In this document: positions 52,746 through 64,000 of the stretch, in pieces
Position numbering within the stretch: the first letter of the stretch is position 1
Layout of the letters: each line of letters starts with the position of its first letter
NCBI GenBank assembly: GCA_029582165.1
Contig: CM055876.1
Coordinates: forward strand, 12,292,501 to 12,356,500
Direction: 5' to 3'
Length of the DNA stretch: 64,000 nt
DNA from: Portulaca oleracea
Taxonomy: Eukaryota; Streptophyta; Magnoliopsida; Caryophyllales; Portulacaceae
The notes under the pieces: model-generated
Database searches by the model: none
What the model was told of the DNA's origin: nothing
The model's input: only the letters and a program-made list of their open reading frames with translations
Program-made: the position numbers and the translations under genes

Positions 52746-53700
52746 ATGTCTACCACTGTTAATGTCATCCATTTACCATAAGTTTCTTTTTTTTAGTGAA
52801 TTACTTCATATGGCTAAACCATAATTAATACTTGTAATATGTTACGGAAATGAATTTCTTAGTAGCATACATGTTGGTCAGAGCCAACAACTCAATAACT
52901 ATAGGTTTCATTTCTCTATTTTGTAACTAAAAACACTTTACACTTTACATGACTAAAAACACTAGTAACACTTTACATGACTAAAGGAAAATTATATTTA
53001 ATAAAATTTTAGTAACTTTTGGTAATTTATTTTCAGTAACTTTTGGTTTTTTGGTAGTTTTTGGGATCTATTTACCATACCCTAATCTACCTCCCAAATT
53101 TACAGGGCCAAGTTATACAACATATAAAAGGGAGCAATAATCTTGCATATTTTTTTCGCATAGCCTTCTATTGAATTGTTAAGCATATCTAAGTAGAAAA
53201 AAGTAAAACTAGATAAGGTGAATAAATTAGATTGTGGGTAGTTTACAGTGCAGCAAAACAAGACCTAAACCATTTGATTCGGACGATTTGAGCTTGGATA
53301 TCTTTTGTACATACCTGTTGATTCTTTAGATTATTCGGTTAGATCGAAACCGACACATGAGTGAAACATCAAACGGTTTCCATCACACCCAGAAACGCAA
53401 AAAGAAAGAGAAAAAAAGACCGGGGGGGAGGGGTTTGAACACATCATCTGGTAAATTTGTGTGTTTCTTTTTCCTTCTTTGATCAATAGGTAAACAAAGT
53501 ATCATATCTGACATTATTCCAATGTACATGTATCATGTATGTAACACATATTGCCACAGACAAAGAAAACTCGTTCAACTTGACACATTGTTCAGGCAGG
53601 GAATCTGCAAAATGGAAAAGGAAATATCCATCTCCTTTACAATGCGAGCGAGCAAGAAAAAATCATGAATCAACAGATAAGGCCATTCACAACAAGGACA
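52746..53700. other. AT-rich DNA, no gene seen
   Basis: A poly-G run (53422-53434) and simple sequence occur. It may include the 3' UTR of the gene-like region to the right. Confidence 0.4.
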
Positions 53701-55334
53701 ATAAGCAGAGCATGCCGATGAAGGACCTCATTCAAGACACAGACTTGGGAAACTTCTCCCTTCTGATCCTGCAGGAACAGGAAAGAAGAAAAGCAATCAT
53801 CATAAGTAAAAGGCATCAAATGTCAGTAATGCTAATAACAAATCTAGAAGAAAGTTTATCAGTACCTTGAAAATATACATAGATTGGATGACTATATAGA
53901 TTGGATGACTACGGGCCTCTTGTAGCCTAGAGATACAAGCAAGCCTGAGAAGTTATGGGAGCGAGAGAATTTTTGGAAAACTGGATCGAGCTCATCCAAT
54001 GTTGCACAAACACTCAAGTAAAACCTGGTCAAGTACTAAAAAAAGACAATTCAAGTAAAACCTGGTCAAGTACTAAACACAATATAAAGCCTCATAGAAT
54101 ACCTCCCAGTGACCAACATCAACAAAACATACAAGGGAATTAAATTGATGATAAACACATACCCTTCTCAATCCCAAGCCATGTAAAATTACCCCAAAGT
54201 AGAGGCCAACACCCAACCAAGGGAGCCCGTATTAACCGCCCTAACAGACAAATGGAACGTAAGCAACAACACAAAATGGCAACCCCTTTATTGTCATAAG
54301 ACCCAGCCACCGATCTTGAGATATAACTGGGACAAATGGTGATCAGAGCAGCGGCAACATGCCCAAGAAGGAGTCCTCCTTCTCAAGGTCGGCCGCTTCC
54401 ACAAATAAGAGCAGATAATCCTTTCTTTAATTTAAACCATCCAAAATAACAGTCAACTAGAAAATGACACGAGGGAAACTTCCATTGCGCTCAAATGAGG
54501 AACAATATTAGTTCAAATTAGCCTAAACAACAATCTTTAAGCACAAAAAGTAACAAGTAAATTTTCCAAGTCCCATGGATAAGCAGCTTGGTGATAGATG
54601 TTGAAGAGGATGAATGCTACATGCAATGAGAGTAACGATGCATATACCATTAATAACAACAACGACACAAAAATAACAGAGGTGAAGCTGTTGAGCATCC
54701 CAACCTCTGGGCAATACATCGCTACCAAGGCTAAAGCAAGAGAAGCAACATCACAAGCCTTGATGATCTCCGGAGATAAAGCAAGATCACAATTCCTAAA
54801 TCTCCCATGTACAGAGTGCAGTCTTGACCGCATTTTCGGTCTTGTCTATGTCTCTTTCACAATCTAATTCAAACTACAAACCCCCCCAAGTCACCCAACA
54901 AACATAAAAAACCTAATATACACTGCAGCTCTGAGGAATTAACCACGACTAGAATCTAGAAAAAAATGACCCTTTAAACCAAAAAAGGGTAGAGAACTGA
55001 AGCAAAATTCATGGACTCTACGAGGACGTCGCCAAATTCATCCTACTTTAGAGAGAGATGTGTGAGAGAGAATGGGAAAAAAAGAAAAAGGAAAACCATA
55101 AGATCAAGTGTCAAGTTCATCCTACTTTACAAATGCTAGACAATTATGCCCTATGAATGCTTGATTTTGAGGTGATAAAATGCTAAAGCAACGTCTGCAG
55201 TAAAATATAGACAGAATTGTGTTCACACAAATCAAGCAACTCATCTCAGCTCCATTGGGAGCACAAAAATGGCGGTAGTAATCAGAATATCTTGCAATGA
55301 ATATTGTAGTTATTGCAGAGCTAACGAATAGTAC

Positions 55335-55520
55335 CTGTAACTGTTGTTGAGACACATAACGCTTTCTTTTAGTTATTTTCCCAAAGAATTCAAACAATTT
55401 TTCCTTGAAGGCATCAGAGCAACCACCACCAGACACCTTGTCATACTCTAAGAGTTTCTTATTTATGATTTCAGTAATTTATGAAGGCGATAGTTTCACA
55501 TCTCGTCCAACAAAACAAGT
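55335..55520 (-). pseudogene. Second exon-like fragment of Pol III largest subunit, with a stop
   Basis: The open frame reads DVKLSPS, stop (TAA, 55479-55481), then ITEIINKKLLEYDKVSGGGC and SDAFKEKLFEFFGKITKRKR, ending at a donor (CAG before GTAC). LSPS followed by a Glu/Lys-rich helix and C-S-D-A-F fits the region that follows the conserved exon in NRPC1. The stop sits where Gln is expected. No in-phase splice acceptor was found before it. Confidence 0.5.
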
Positions 55521-55643
55521 AGCCCGGGTAACAGCAACTCGTCAAATAAAAAAAAACATCCATTGACTTGTAATAATGTGTGCATTGAAAAATTTTTCTT
55601 CCCTTCTCTTTTCTTCTCTTGGGGGGGGGGGGGGGATCAATAC

Positions 55644-55847
55644 CTCTGCTTTGAAAAGCAGTCTATCAAAATCCAAAGGAAAGCCTTCTGCCCCTTCCAT
55701 TTGAGCAAGATCCATGCCATCATCGCCATAAAGAAATTGAACAATGATTCCACTAGAATTTCGTACAGTCAAGTCATAATGGACAGCTAGATCCTCCAAA
55801 CATTTCATAAGTCTATGTGACATATAACCAGTGTCTACAGTTTTTAC
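55644..55847 (-). pseudogene. NRPC1: RNA polymerase III largest subunit (NRPC1) exon fragment
   Basis: A 204-bp, 68-codon exon is bounded by an acceptor (ttgctgcag) and a donor (GCAGAG before GTATTG). It encodes [20 protein letters not shown], then [23 protein letters not shown] and [11 protein letters not shown]. The TGYMS-RRLMK, TVRNSSG and QFLYGDDG motifs are those of the Pol III largest subunit, just after the trigger-loop region in this family. The preceding invariant exon and the C-terminal exons are absent nearby, so this is a gene fragment rather than a functional gene. A run of 15 G (55621-55635) lies directly behind the donor. Confidence 0.75.
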
Positions 55848-57900
55848 CTGCAGCAATGAGAAAACATCAAACCTCTTTCTCTCTCTCTCCCTCTCTCTTT
55901 CCCCCTCCCCCCCTACACAAACACACACACACACACACTATTCTCTAAAATCAATATCAGTTATGTATGGATACTATACCATTAACACAGCGTATACTCT
56001 TAATAACACTTCACATATTTCCAATAGATTCTTACCAAACGAGTTTATGCATTTCAATACTTAAAACGCTACTTATACTGTCCTACGTACTCAGGAACAC
56101 AGTTCTGTAGTGGCTTATCAGCTACTTATTTGCTTTGCTCTAGCACTGTGTTTATGCTCTGAATTGCTTACTGACGGTTTCAAGAAGGCTGATATAGACA
56201 GCTCTGACTAATTGTGAAACATCAAGACTTTAAGAGAGCAAGAATAGCATTCCTAAACATCTTTGTTACTTGTTAATGTACACAACTAAAACAGTCAAAC
56301 TAACTACTCTTTTGTTAGATGTGCATTCACATCAACATGATCAAGTAGGAATGCAAGTAACGTGTATAAAAGATTACTTTGGACCGAATTTTAACACAAA
56401 CAAGTTCGCTAATACTTCATAAAACAGCAAATAAACCAATTTCTCAGACTAGCATTCCTATAAATTTATCGTATTGAATGTTGAAGAAACTGAAGTAACA
56501 GCTCAACTACTGACTAAAATTTCACCAAACCAACACGTTGAAAGCAGATTTATGAAGCATACCAAGCATCTTTGTTACTTGTTAGGAAACTAAACTGCAA
56601 CATCAACATCATTGGTTACAAAATAGGCCCTTCACCAAAACCCTAACTAACCCTCTCAGATCCATTTCATCAAACAATTGGTCCTCGAAAGACACCATGG
56701 CTACGAAACCCAAAACCCCACACCATATATAAACCTAATGACAGTACTTACTGTAACTCAGTAAATTTGAAGTCATACGCCGCAGATACATCAATCTTTG
56801 TGATTTTCGATATTAATGGAAGCACTGAAGCACCAGCAGTAAACCCTAAAAGGAAATACAAAGTGATTGGAACTAAACATGGGAGGACAAAGAAATTGGC
56901 AAAATAAATTTTTACGGCTTTCCCAATTCACTCAAGCAGAGGAAGTTTAACTTATAACTTATAAACATCTTAGGAAGACAATCTTTCCTGTTAATGGAAG
57001 GCATGAGATCATCTACTACAACTCCAGAAGGCTATCCCCCCCCCCCCCCTCTCTCTTTCCTTCTGTCAGATGTTATACCCTTTTTTTCTGATGTTAAACG
57101 GTCAAAGCAGAATTCTGATTATCAAAGCGTCAATCTCGCTACATTAGTCATAGCCAGGCAAAATGACGAGTTTCATTCTATACCAACAGAAATGGCAAAT
57201 CAACCTATGAACTTCAAAGTCATGAGTGTTTGTTTACTGTTATGTTATGTCTTCATATTAGCACTCTATGTTGCAGACTTGCAGTTCGGTCTATACAATT
57301 ATTTGATGCTTCAGGATCCAATAATTTGATCCAAAACTGGATTGCAAACCTTACAAACTAAATTCAGAACAATTGGTCGCATCTGTATTCTCACGTTTGG
57401 CTGAACATATTGAACAGATATATCTGGAAACTTACTAATCAAGAATCAAAATCTAACATGACAAATGAAGAACTATCGCCCAATTTTTAGTATGTACTAA
57501 ATCAGATAATTGAGACATACACTCAGAGAGAGAGATGTACCGAGCAGAACGAGCCACAACACCACCAGTCTCCACCGGCGACCACCAACCCGACCGCCGG
57601 CGATGTTCCTCCGACGAAGAAGACGGAGAATCGTCCCGGGAAGAAGACAATTAGCGTGAGAAACTGAGCGTTGGAACTAGCACGAGAACGGGAACTGCGA
57701 GCGTTATTCAACTTTCCCAATTCAATTCAATCAGACATCACCACTATCATTCTACAATCTAAAGTTAACGAACATCGAACCCTAAGTGCATACTTACATT
57801 GGCTCAAGTCCAAAACGATTCCCAATTGGATTGAGGGGCCTCTTTCCCATCACTTGATTTCGGCAACCCTCTTTCTTTCTTTCTCTCTTTCAGGAACTTG

Positions 57901-58104
57901 AATCTTGAATTAGACCAGAAAGTTTTCTGGGTTTGGTTTGGAATTGAGAGTTTTTAGGGATTTAAAAGAGGGGAGAGAGAAAGTGTATTGAAACACCGTA
58001 TACTTTACATATATGATTCAATTTCTCACTCTTCTGCTTGTTAATATTATTTAAAAAAAATTAAAATAAAAATATAATATATTTAAACAAAATTCAATTA
58101 TAAT
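57901..58104. other. AT-rich spacer
   Basis: Nothing was recognised. Confidence 0.4.
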
Positions 58105-61100
58105 TGTTAAATATTCATTTCCCATCGTTGTCCCTATGGATATAGGGATACTGTATTATGAATCTTGTCACCTTAATCAGATTATGACTACACTTAGAAA
58201 CCCAAACTGTGATTAGCGCAGTGAGCAACCAGGTCGGCATTCTGCCGTCTCCAAAAGAGACAAGCAACAAAGATATCTTGAAACCACAAGATAACTTACT
58301 AACTTGCGAACCTTCACAAATAAAACTTATACAACCCCTGGATAAAGTATATAACTTAAACATAGCTTAAAAACTAGAACAACTTCCAAAATTCCAGCTC
58401 GCCCTTGCTGACCGATGAATTCCTCAGAAAACTACCTCAAGAACTGAATTACTTTGGAACCGACTTGTCCTTGCGGGAGCTCGAACCTCCTAAACAAAAC
58501 ATTAAAACATTGCGAGAAGGTGAGTGGGGAAACACTCGATCATGAAACCTCCAGCGTAATGTAAACCGTTCGAAAGCGGTTTTGGTGCGCATTTAAATTC
58601 ATTTTGAAAACAAGGGAAGGGTATTAAAAAAGGACTTGCATGACATGAACATAAACATATGCATAACATAAATCAATGAAGATAGAAATTAGGTGGAACC
58701 CTTACGATCGGTCTGCAAGCACCTCACACGCGCGTATGCCGAGTTGATCTAAACTTGGAATAAGTGACTATCAGCGATCGACCTTTGGCGAGTCAGGTGC
58801 TACGATCGAGTGCTAAAACATGAATGTAAGAATAAGCATAGAATGCGGGTCCTGTTAAATATAAAATCATTGTAAACCATAAAACTTGACATGGCATAAA
58901 TTGAATGAATTACGACTATAATTTAGATCGTAAAATTTGGACAATTCGCGTACCTTGAGACGCTAGAGACCTTGTGTAGTATTCGGCGGAGATGGCTTTT
59001 GAAACTTGTCAACTAAGATAAGAATAAGTAGAAATGAAGAACCGAATAAGGTTCTAAATTAGATTCACAAGTTTAGAAACTTAGTAAAATATAAATGAAA
59101 TAACTTAGGAAGAAAAATTTCAGGTTATATAAAAATAAAGTTTATAGCATAACTTGAGTTAGGAAAAATGGAATGAGGCAAGCAGTACATCTCGGAATAG
59201 GGAAAATCATAATCTACAACTTTGTCAATGAACCAGAGGCTAAAAACGAATGGAAGGGCTCCAAAATGGGCCCGGACAGAAGCTAGAGTAGAATAAATTA
59301 GGAATTCCGGAATGAAATTACATAGAGAAATTGATGTAGAAAGGTGAAATCAAAGAAGGGCACTTGGACCTTGGAAAGATAGCTTAGATTAACGAAGTAT
59401 AAGAACCAAAGATTGAAGGTGAATATGAGATTAAAAGAGATTCCTCTAGACTTGTTTAGAGAAAAAGCGATGTCGATGATACGATTGATGAAAGGAGAAT
59501 GAATAATGGAGTTTGAAGAATAAACTTTGAGTTGAGAACTTAGAGGACTTAACTTGAGAGTTATTTAGAACTTGGAAGTCATTAGCTAGATAAAACTTTG
59601 ACCAACTCAAAGATATTGAATTCTTAAGCTAACACTCATTGGGAGATATATATATAACTTGTGTTTAAATCACCACTCTTGGCTACAAGACCTTAGGACA
59701 TACTTAGGCTTCCAAAACCATACTTTCCCCCCCTTAAGACTTTAACCTAAGATTATAACATATAACCACAACTTATCAATGCTTAAAGTCCCCTATTGAC
59801 TTGGTTTAGGGCCTTAAAGATGGAATTTTATAAAGGGTAAACTGGGCAGAAACTTCAAGTAGACAGCCCTTCTTCCCGGGCTCATATCTCACACTCCCGA
59901 CATCGTATAACTACAAACCATACCTTTCCGGAAAGCTTGCAAAGAGGCCTAAAACTTTCATGTTTACCATAAAAACCAAAAAGGTCTCCAAAGGGACGAA
60001 AAACAGCCCTCAAAACACTGACTCAAAAATTCGTATATAAAATTGTACCTTCACGGTTTCGGTCGTAACTCGGGCTATACATGTCGGAAATTAGAAATTC
60101 CAAAGCCTATGGTTTGCTAACACCTTAAGCTATCAAATGGAGTAAAAATCTGGGCAAAAATCCCACTTTTATAATACTGTAAATTTTCAGAATTGAAACA
60201 GAGCCTAATTTGTTCTTAATTTCAGCTCTAATGGTACTTTTAGCCCTTAATTCATACTAATTCTCAACCAAACTTCACTTTGCTATAATCCACTATATTT
60301 CCAGAATTAAACCTTGAAAGTTAACTCATCAAAGAGCTCAAATCCCACATGCAACCATGGATTAAACATAAACTCAACATAAAGGACTTGTTCTTGAACT
60401 CTTGCATCAAAACCTCACTAATTCACCCAAATTAAACATGATAACACCTAAATGATAATCTTAGCATATATAACCAGCCCTTAATACTCAGAAACTTATC
60501 AAGAAATTCACATGCATCAAGATTATAACAACATCCATCAAGAATTTAACAAGAAAACCTCAAGAACTCATCCAAATACACATGCACATACTCCAAACTC
60601 AAACCCTAACTTAACCAAACCAATTATACACTTGAATTCATGAATTTAGAGAGTAAAAGAGATAGAATTTATAAAAGAAACATATATACAACATGTATTT
60701 TCAAATTAGGGTTTAAAGAAATTGAAATTGGGGTTTGAGAGATTACCCTTGGTGTTGAAATTGGATGAAAACACAAGAGGGAGGAAGGAGGGGTGCGACG
60801 GCCACCACGGTGGCGGCGAGGAGACCGGCCGGCGCCGGAAAAAGTGGTGGTGGCGGGGCTGTTTCACGGCAGAGCAGGGAGAAGAGAGTGTAGAGAGAGA
60901 TTGAGAGTGTTGGGTGTTTGAAATAGAATAACTATGACCCTTCTACTAAAACCACTACTATATACTTCCTCTAATTAGATTAGCTTAGGACAATTAGGGC
61001 TTAATTAAATCTGAAACTTTAATTAAAATAAGGTAATTGTAAATGCACTAGACTAAAAGTAATTAGTTTATACTTAAGAAAATTAATTGGTAACACTTTG

Positions 61101-61476
61101 GGTAAAATAAATTAGGACTTGGACTAAAATAGGATAAAATGAGTAAAATTACCACTTGAAACAATATAAAAGGGAAAGAAATTAAATAAATTAGAATTGG
61201 AACGGTAAAATATATATATAGAAATCGGGGCGGATAAATATTAACCGTTTCTCGGTAAATAAATTTGTAACGTAAAACGTATAACCTGAAATACTTTAAT
61301 TCATTGAATAAATGTGTAAAGTAAACTTTTAAACCGATAGTTCGGCACCTTAGCCATCTCATACGAGACTTGACACGATACCAATAAATAAATAAAGGTA
61401 AGCGAAAAATTTATCACGATTTGAATAATTACATGATTAATAGATAATTAAACATGATTTTGGGGTGGGTTATTAC
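58105..61476 (-). mobile_element. 3' LTR of a Tekay/Del-type chromovirus (about 3.4 kb)
   Basis: The right end is firm: on the minus strand TGTAATAACCCACCCC begins at 61476, directly after the end of pol and a gaggatg tract. The left end is uncertain; tgttaaatattc at about 58105 is the best candidate (minus strand ...TTAACA). No ORF of interest occurs inside. A GC-rich block at 60780-60860 carries inverted GGTGGC/GCCACC phrases. The partner 5' LTR lies outside the window. LTRs of several kb are usual for this lineage. Confidence 0.6.
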
Positions 61477-61544
61477 ATCCTCAACCCTAAAAAGAAGTTT
61501 CGTCCCAGAAAATTGATGTTGGTTAAATCGTGATTGGTAACCTC

Positions 61545-61735
61545 AAAAGAGAAGAGGGTATCGATCTTTCATGATTACCTCAGTTTCCCAGTGGCTTCCG
61601 AGGTATCTTGATTTGCCAGACACTTTGACTAATGGGACTTCTTTCGTGCGTAGGCTGCTTGATTCGTCGATCAAAATTTGAATCGATTCTTTGCTCGAAG
61701 GTTAAATCTTGACCAGCGGTGGCTCTTCCACTAGA
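61545..61735 (-). pseudogene. Degenerate chromodomain end of the integrase
   Basis: On the minus strand, in shifted frames, SLRTKEVPLVKV and WETEVIMKDRYPLLF match the pattern of a Tekay-type chromodomain tail. It is separated from the integrase frame by frameshifts near 61730. Confidence 0.6.
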
Positions 61736-62702
61736 ACATGCTTGGTCCGGCACATACTTTGGGCTGCGACTCTTGAAAAACGTCGTGGATCCTTCCTAAA
61801 CTAGAAGGTAATTCTATTCGGTATGCTACCGGGTTGATCTTTTCTATCACCGGATATGGCCCAATAAATCGTGGGCTTAATTTCCCTTTGATGTTAAATC
61901 TTCGAACCCCTTTCGTTGGAGAAATCTTAAGAAAAACTTGATCACCCACTTGAAATTCGAGAGGTTTTCGCCTCCTATCTGCATAACTCTTTTGCCGACT
62001 TTGAGCAGTCTTGATGTGCTGCTGGATGACTCGTATCTTATCGGTCGTGTCTTGGATTAGTTCCGGACCAATGACTAACGCTTCATCTAATTCTCCCGGA
62101 CAAGTGCGACATCTCCTGCCATAAAGTGCTTCAAACGGGGCCATTTTAATAGTGGCCTGGTAGCTATTATTATATGAAAATTCTACGAGTGGGAGGAACT
62201 CATCCCAATTCCCTTGAAAATCCAGAACACATGCACGCAACATATCTTCTACAATCTGATTAACCCTTTCCGGTTTGACCATCGCTCTCGGATGGTATGA
62301 GCTACTAAAATTGAGTCGTGTACCGAAGGCTTTCTGCAACGCGCTCCAAAATCTCGACTGGAACCTGGTATCCCGGTCGGATATTATTTCTCTTGGAATT
62401 CCGTGCAAACGGACAACTTCTTGAATGTATATATCTGCTAGATTATCTACCTTCCACCCTTCGTGGATAGGGACAAAATGTGCCGACTTGGTTAAGTGGT
62501 CCACAACCACCCAAATGGCATTCTTCCTGGACATGGTGAGGGGTAAACCCATGATGAAATCCATAGAGATTGATTCCCATTTCCACGTGGGAATTTCCAA
62601 AGGTCGGAGTCCTCCTGATGGTCGTTGATGTTCAGCCTTGATCCTTTGACAGGTTAGGCACCTGTTCACATAATTGGCTATGTCCTTTTCATGTTTGGCC
62701 AA
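61731..62702 (-). pseudogene. Tekay/Del-type integrase
   Basis: The uninterrupted frame covers part of the zinc domain (VNRCLTCQRIKAEHQRPSGG) and the core: Asp in SISMDFIMGLPL, Asp in REIISDRDTRF, and Glu in PERVNQIVEDMLR. The segment before the Glu reads HPRAMVKPER, with the usual QTDGQ lost. GRRCRTCPGE and the GPF/Y part KLSPRFIGPYPVIEKI follow. It is not functional as a whole because the rest of pol is broken. Confidence 0.88.
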
Positions 62703-63365
62703 ATCTTAAGGTTCCATCATCTTGAATTAGGAATCCGGCATCCCTTTTAAGACAAGACTATCCATGATTCTCTTGAGTTCGGGATCATTCACTGTTACAT
62801 CTTGATTTCCTCAATAATAGATGGTGTAGAGATAAGGTGGCTAACTTCCTTGTCATTTCTCCTTGCTTAACTAGCTCGATGTTTTCTTTCCATAGCTCTT
62901 GTTGCGACTTTGGGCGAACCTCTAGGCAGTCGACTTTCCATGCCGAGTCTTCCTACTTAGGGCATCGGCCACTACATTTGCTTTCTTGGATGATATTGGA
63001 TATCTAAATCATAATCCTTGATAAGTTCTAGCCATCTTCGCTGCCTTAAATTTAACTCATACGAGTGAATATGTACTTGAGACTTTTATGATCCGTAAAG
63101 ATAGTCGTCTGAACTCCATATAGGTAATGCCTCCAAATCTTCAAGGCAAACACCATTGCTGCATGAGCTCTAGGTCATGAGTGGGGTAACTTTTCTCGTA
63201 AGGCTTTAATCGCCGTGATGCATCTGCGATCACCTTATCATCTGCATCGACACATCCTAATCCTTGATGGGACGCATCACTATATACCACATATTCTCTT
63301 CCTTCCTCGGGAAGGGATAACACCGTGCGATCGTTAACTTCTCCTTGAGCACTTGGAAGGCTTCT
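62703..63365 (-). pseudogene. Tekay-type RNase H and connection, heavily frameshifted
   Basis: The RNase H motif [15 protein letters not shown] (63250-63300) is in one frame, with [13 protein letters not shown] after it. The remaining connection to the integrase (62703-63140) is only readable in pieces, with many small deletions. Confidence 0.75.
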
Positions 63366-64000
63366 TCACACTCGTCGGACCATTGAAGCAGTCGATTTCT
63401 TGAGAAGGTTGGTCAATGGTAGAGCTAACTTAGAGAAATTCGTTACGAATCTCCTATAATATCCTGCCATGCCTAAGAAACTTAGCACTTCACTAACTGT
63501 AGCAGGCCTTGCCCGATTTTGAGCAGAAACTTTGCCAGGATCCACCTGGATCCCTTTACTGGTGATTATGTGACCCAAAAATGCTACTTCTTTCAACCAA
63601 AACTCACATTTTGAAAACTTGGCGAACAGCTGTCGCTCTCTTAGAGTGTGAAGGACAATCCTCAAGTGGTTCTCATGCTCCTCTTGACTTTTCGAATAGA
63701 CTAGAATATCATCTATAAATACTACTACAAACTTATCCAAATAGGGTTTGAATACCCTGTTCATCAGATCCATAAATACTGCCGGTGCATTGGTAAGCCC
63801 AAACGGCATCACTGTCAACTCATAATGCCCGTACCTTGTCACGAAGCGGTCTTAGGTATATCCTCAGCTCTAACTCTGAGCTGGTGGTATCCTGATCTCA
63901 AATCTATCTTAGAAAACATCCCGGCTCCTTGAAGCTGGTCAAACAGGTCGTCAATCCTTGGTAGAGGATACTTGTTCTTGATGGTAACTTTGTTCAGCTC
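63366..64000 (-). pseudogene. Tekay-type reverse transcriptase (runs off the window)
   Basis: From the right edge: [33 protein letters not shown], then a one-base deletion near 63850 shifts the frame into [32 protein letters not shown] (catalytic, about 63710) and [16 protein letters not shown]. All RT motifs are recognisable. The N-terminal part, protease and Gag lie beyond 64000. Confidence 0.88.

Larger units (their letters stand above)
53732..57720 (-). other. Candidate low-copy gene region (minus strand), incomplete model
   Basis: Several splice-like exons appear on the minus strand. A GC-rich leader-like block at about 57542-57720 ends at a donor (CTCG before GTACATC) but has no ATG in its open frames. 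A 94-bp exon at 56752-56845 is bounded by tttccttttag and GTAAGT, with the open frame GFTAGASVLPLISKITKIDV. A 37-bp terminal exon at 53732-53768 is bounded by cctgcag and encodes DQKGEVSQVCVL then a stop. The exon phases I can read do not join directly, so exons are missing or the gene is broken. I do not recognise the product. Simple repeats ((AC)n at 55921-55938, poly-G at 55621-55635, poly-C at 57036-57048) lie in the introns. Confidence 0.35.

Noticed and set aside
56994..57329. 111-codon plus ORF with a hydrophobic C-terminus
   Set aside because: It begins in a poly-C run, has no homology I recognise, and lies in an intron-like part of the minus-strand gene region.
57453..57650. First coding exon starting MSSSRDD
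   Set aside because: The first codon is TTG preceded by an in-frame stop, so there is no ATG; I kept the block only as a leader-like exon.

Overview
The window is plant nuclear DNA, most likely from a eudicot. It is AT-rich and consists mostly of layered transposable elements. The evidence for a plant is Athila-, Tork-, Reina-, Tekay- and Ogre/Tat-type LTR retrotransposons, plant LINEs with DUF4283/CCHC ORF1 proteins, a Cassandra element with 5S-rRNA-like LTRs, plant-type MITEs and a Helitron-like end. I cannot name the species. No operons or prokaryotic features occur.

Layout. 1-540 holds a possible first exon of a minus-strand gene running off the left edge. 541-7635 holds minus-strand remains of gag-only elements: a plant-transposon ORF (961-1905), a 150-bp tandem repeat, a large Athila-like gag (3809-5869), its tRNA-Asp primer-binding site and one LTR (6061-7635). 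That LTR lies in a decayed LINE (7636-10357), which abuts a truncated Ogre-like LTR (10358-10920) and a copia integrase scrap. 11530-16860 is a complete Ty1/copia element (minus) with perfect target duplications and disabled pol. 17475-22030 is a second LINE (minus) lying between TA tracts, followed by a TIR element (22069-23509) that seems to carry a short-chain dehydrogenase fragment. 24672-24927 is a MITE.

25312-40601 is a nested pair. A coding-poor (LARD-like) LTR element (plus) had its right LTR split by a 9.9-kb Ogre/Tat-like gag-only element (30134-39988, minus). The host target sequence is still readable on both sides. 41049-41698 is a Cassandra element. 42902-47985 is a complete Reina-type chromovirus (plus) with nonsense codons that mostly look like C-to-T decay. 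It sits at the 5' edge of a Helitron-like element (47992-49003), which carries a foldback MITE. Another MITE follows at 49037-49251.

50215-52745 is a duplicated segment ending in 208-bp tandem arrays rich in GTTAAC. 53700-57900 is the only low-copy, gene-like stretch. It has splice-like exons on the minus strand and a two-exon fragment of the RNA polymerase III largest subunit carrying a stop codon. 58100-64000 is the 3' LTR and decayed pol of a Tekay/Del-type chromovirus (minus) that continues beyond the right edge.

Nothing here works together as a pathway. The recurring themes are gag-only or coding-free elements depending on enzymes supplied in trans, decay by C-to-T-type nonsense mutations, and an unusual abundance of short near-perfect palindromes in the LTRs and UTRs of several unrelated families.
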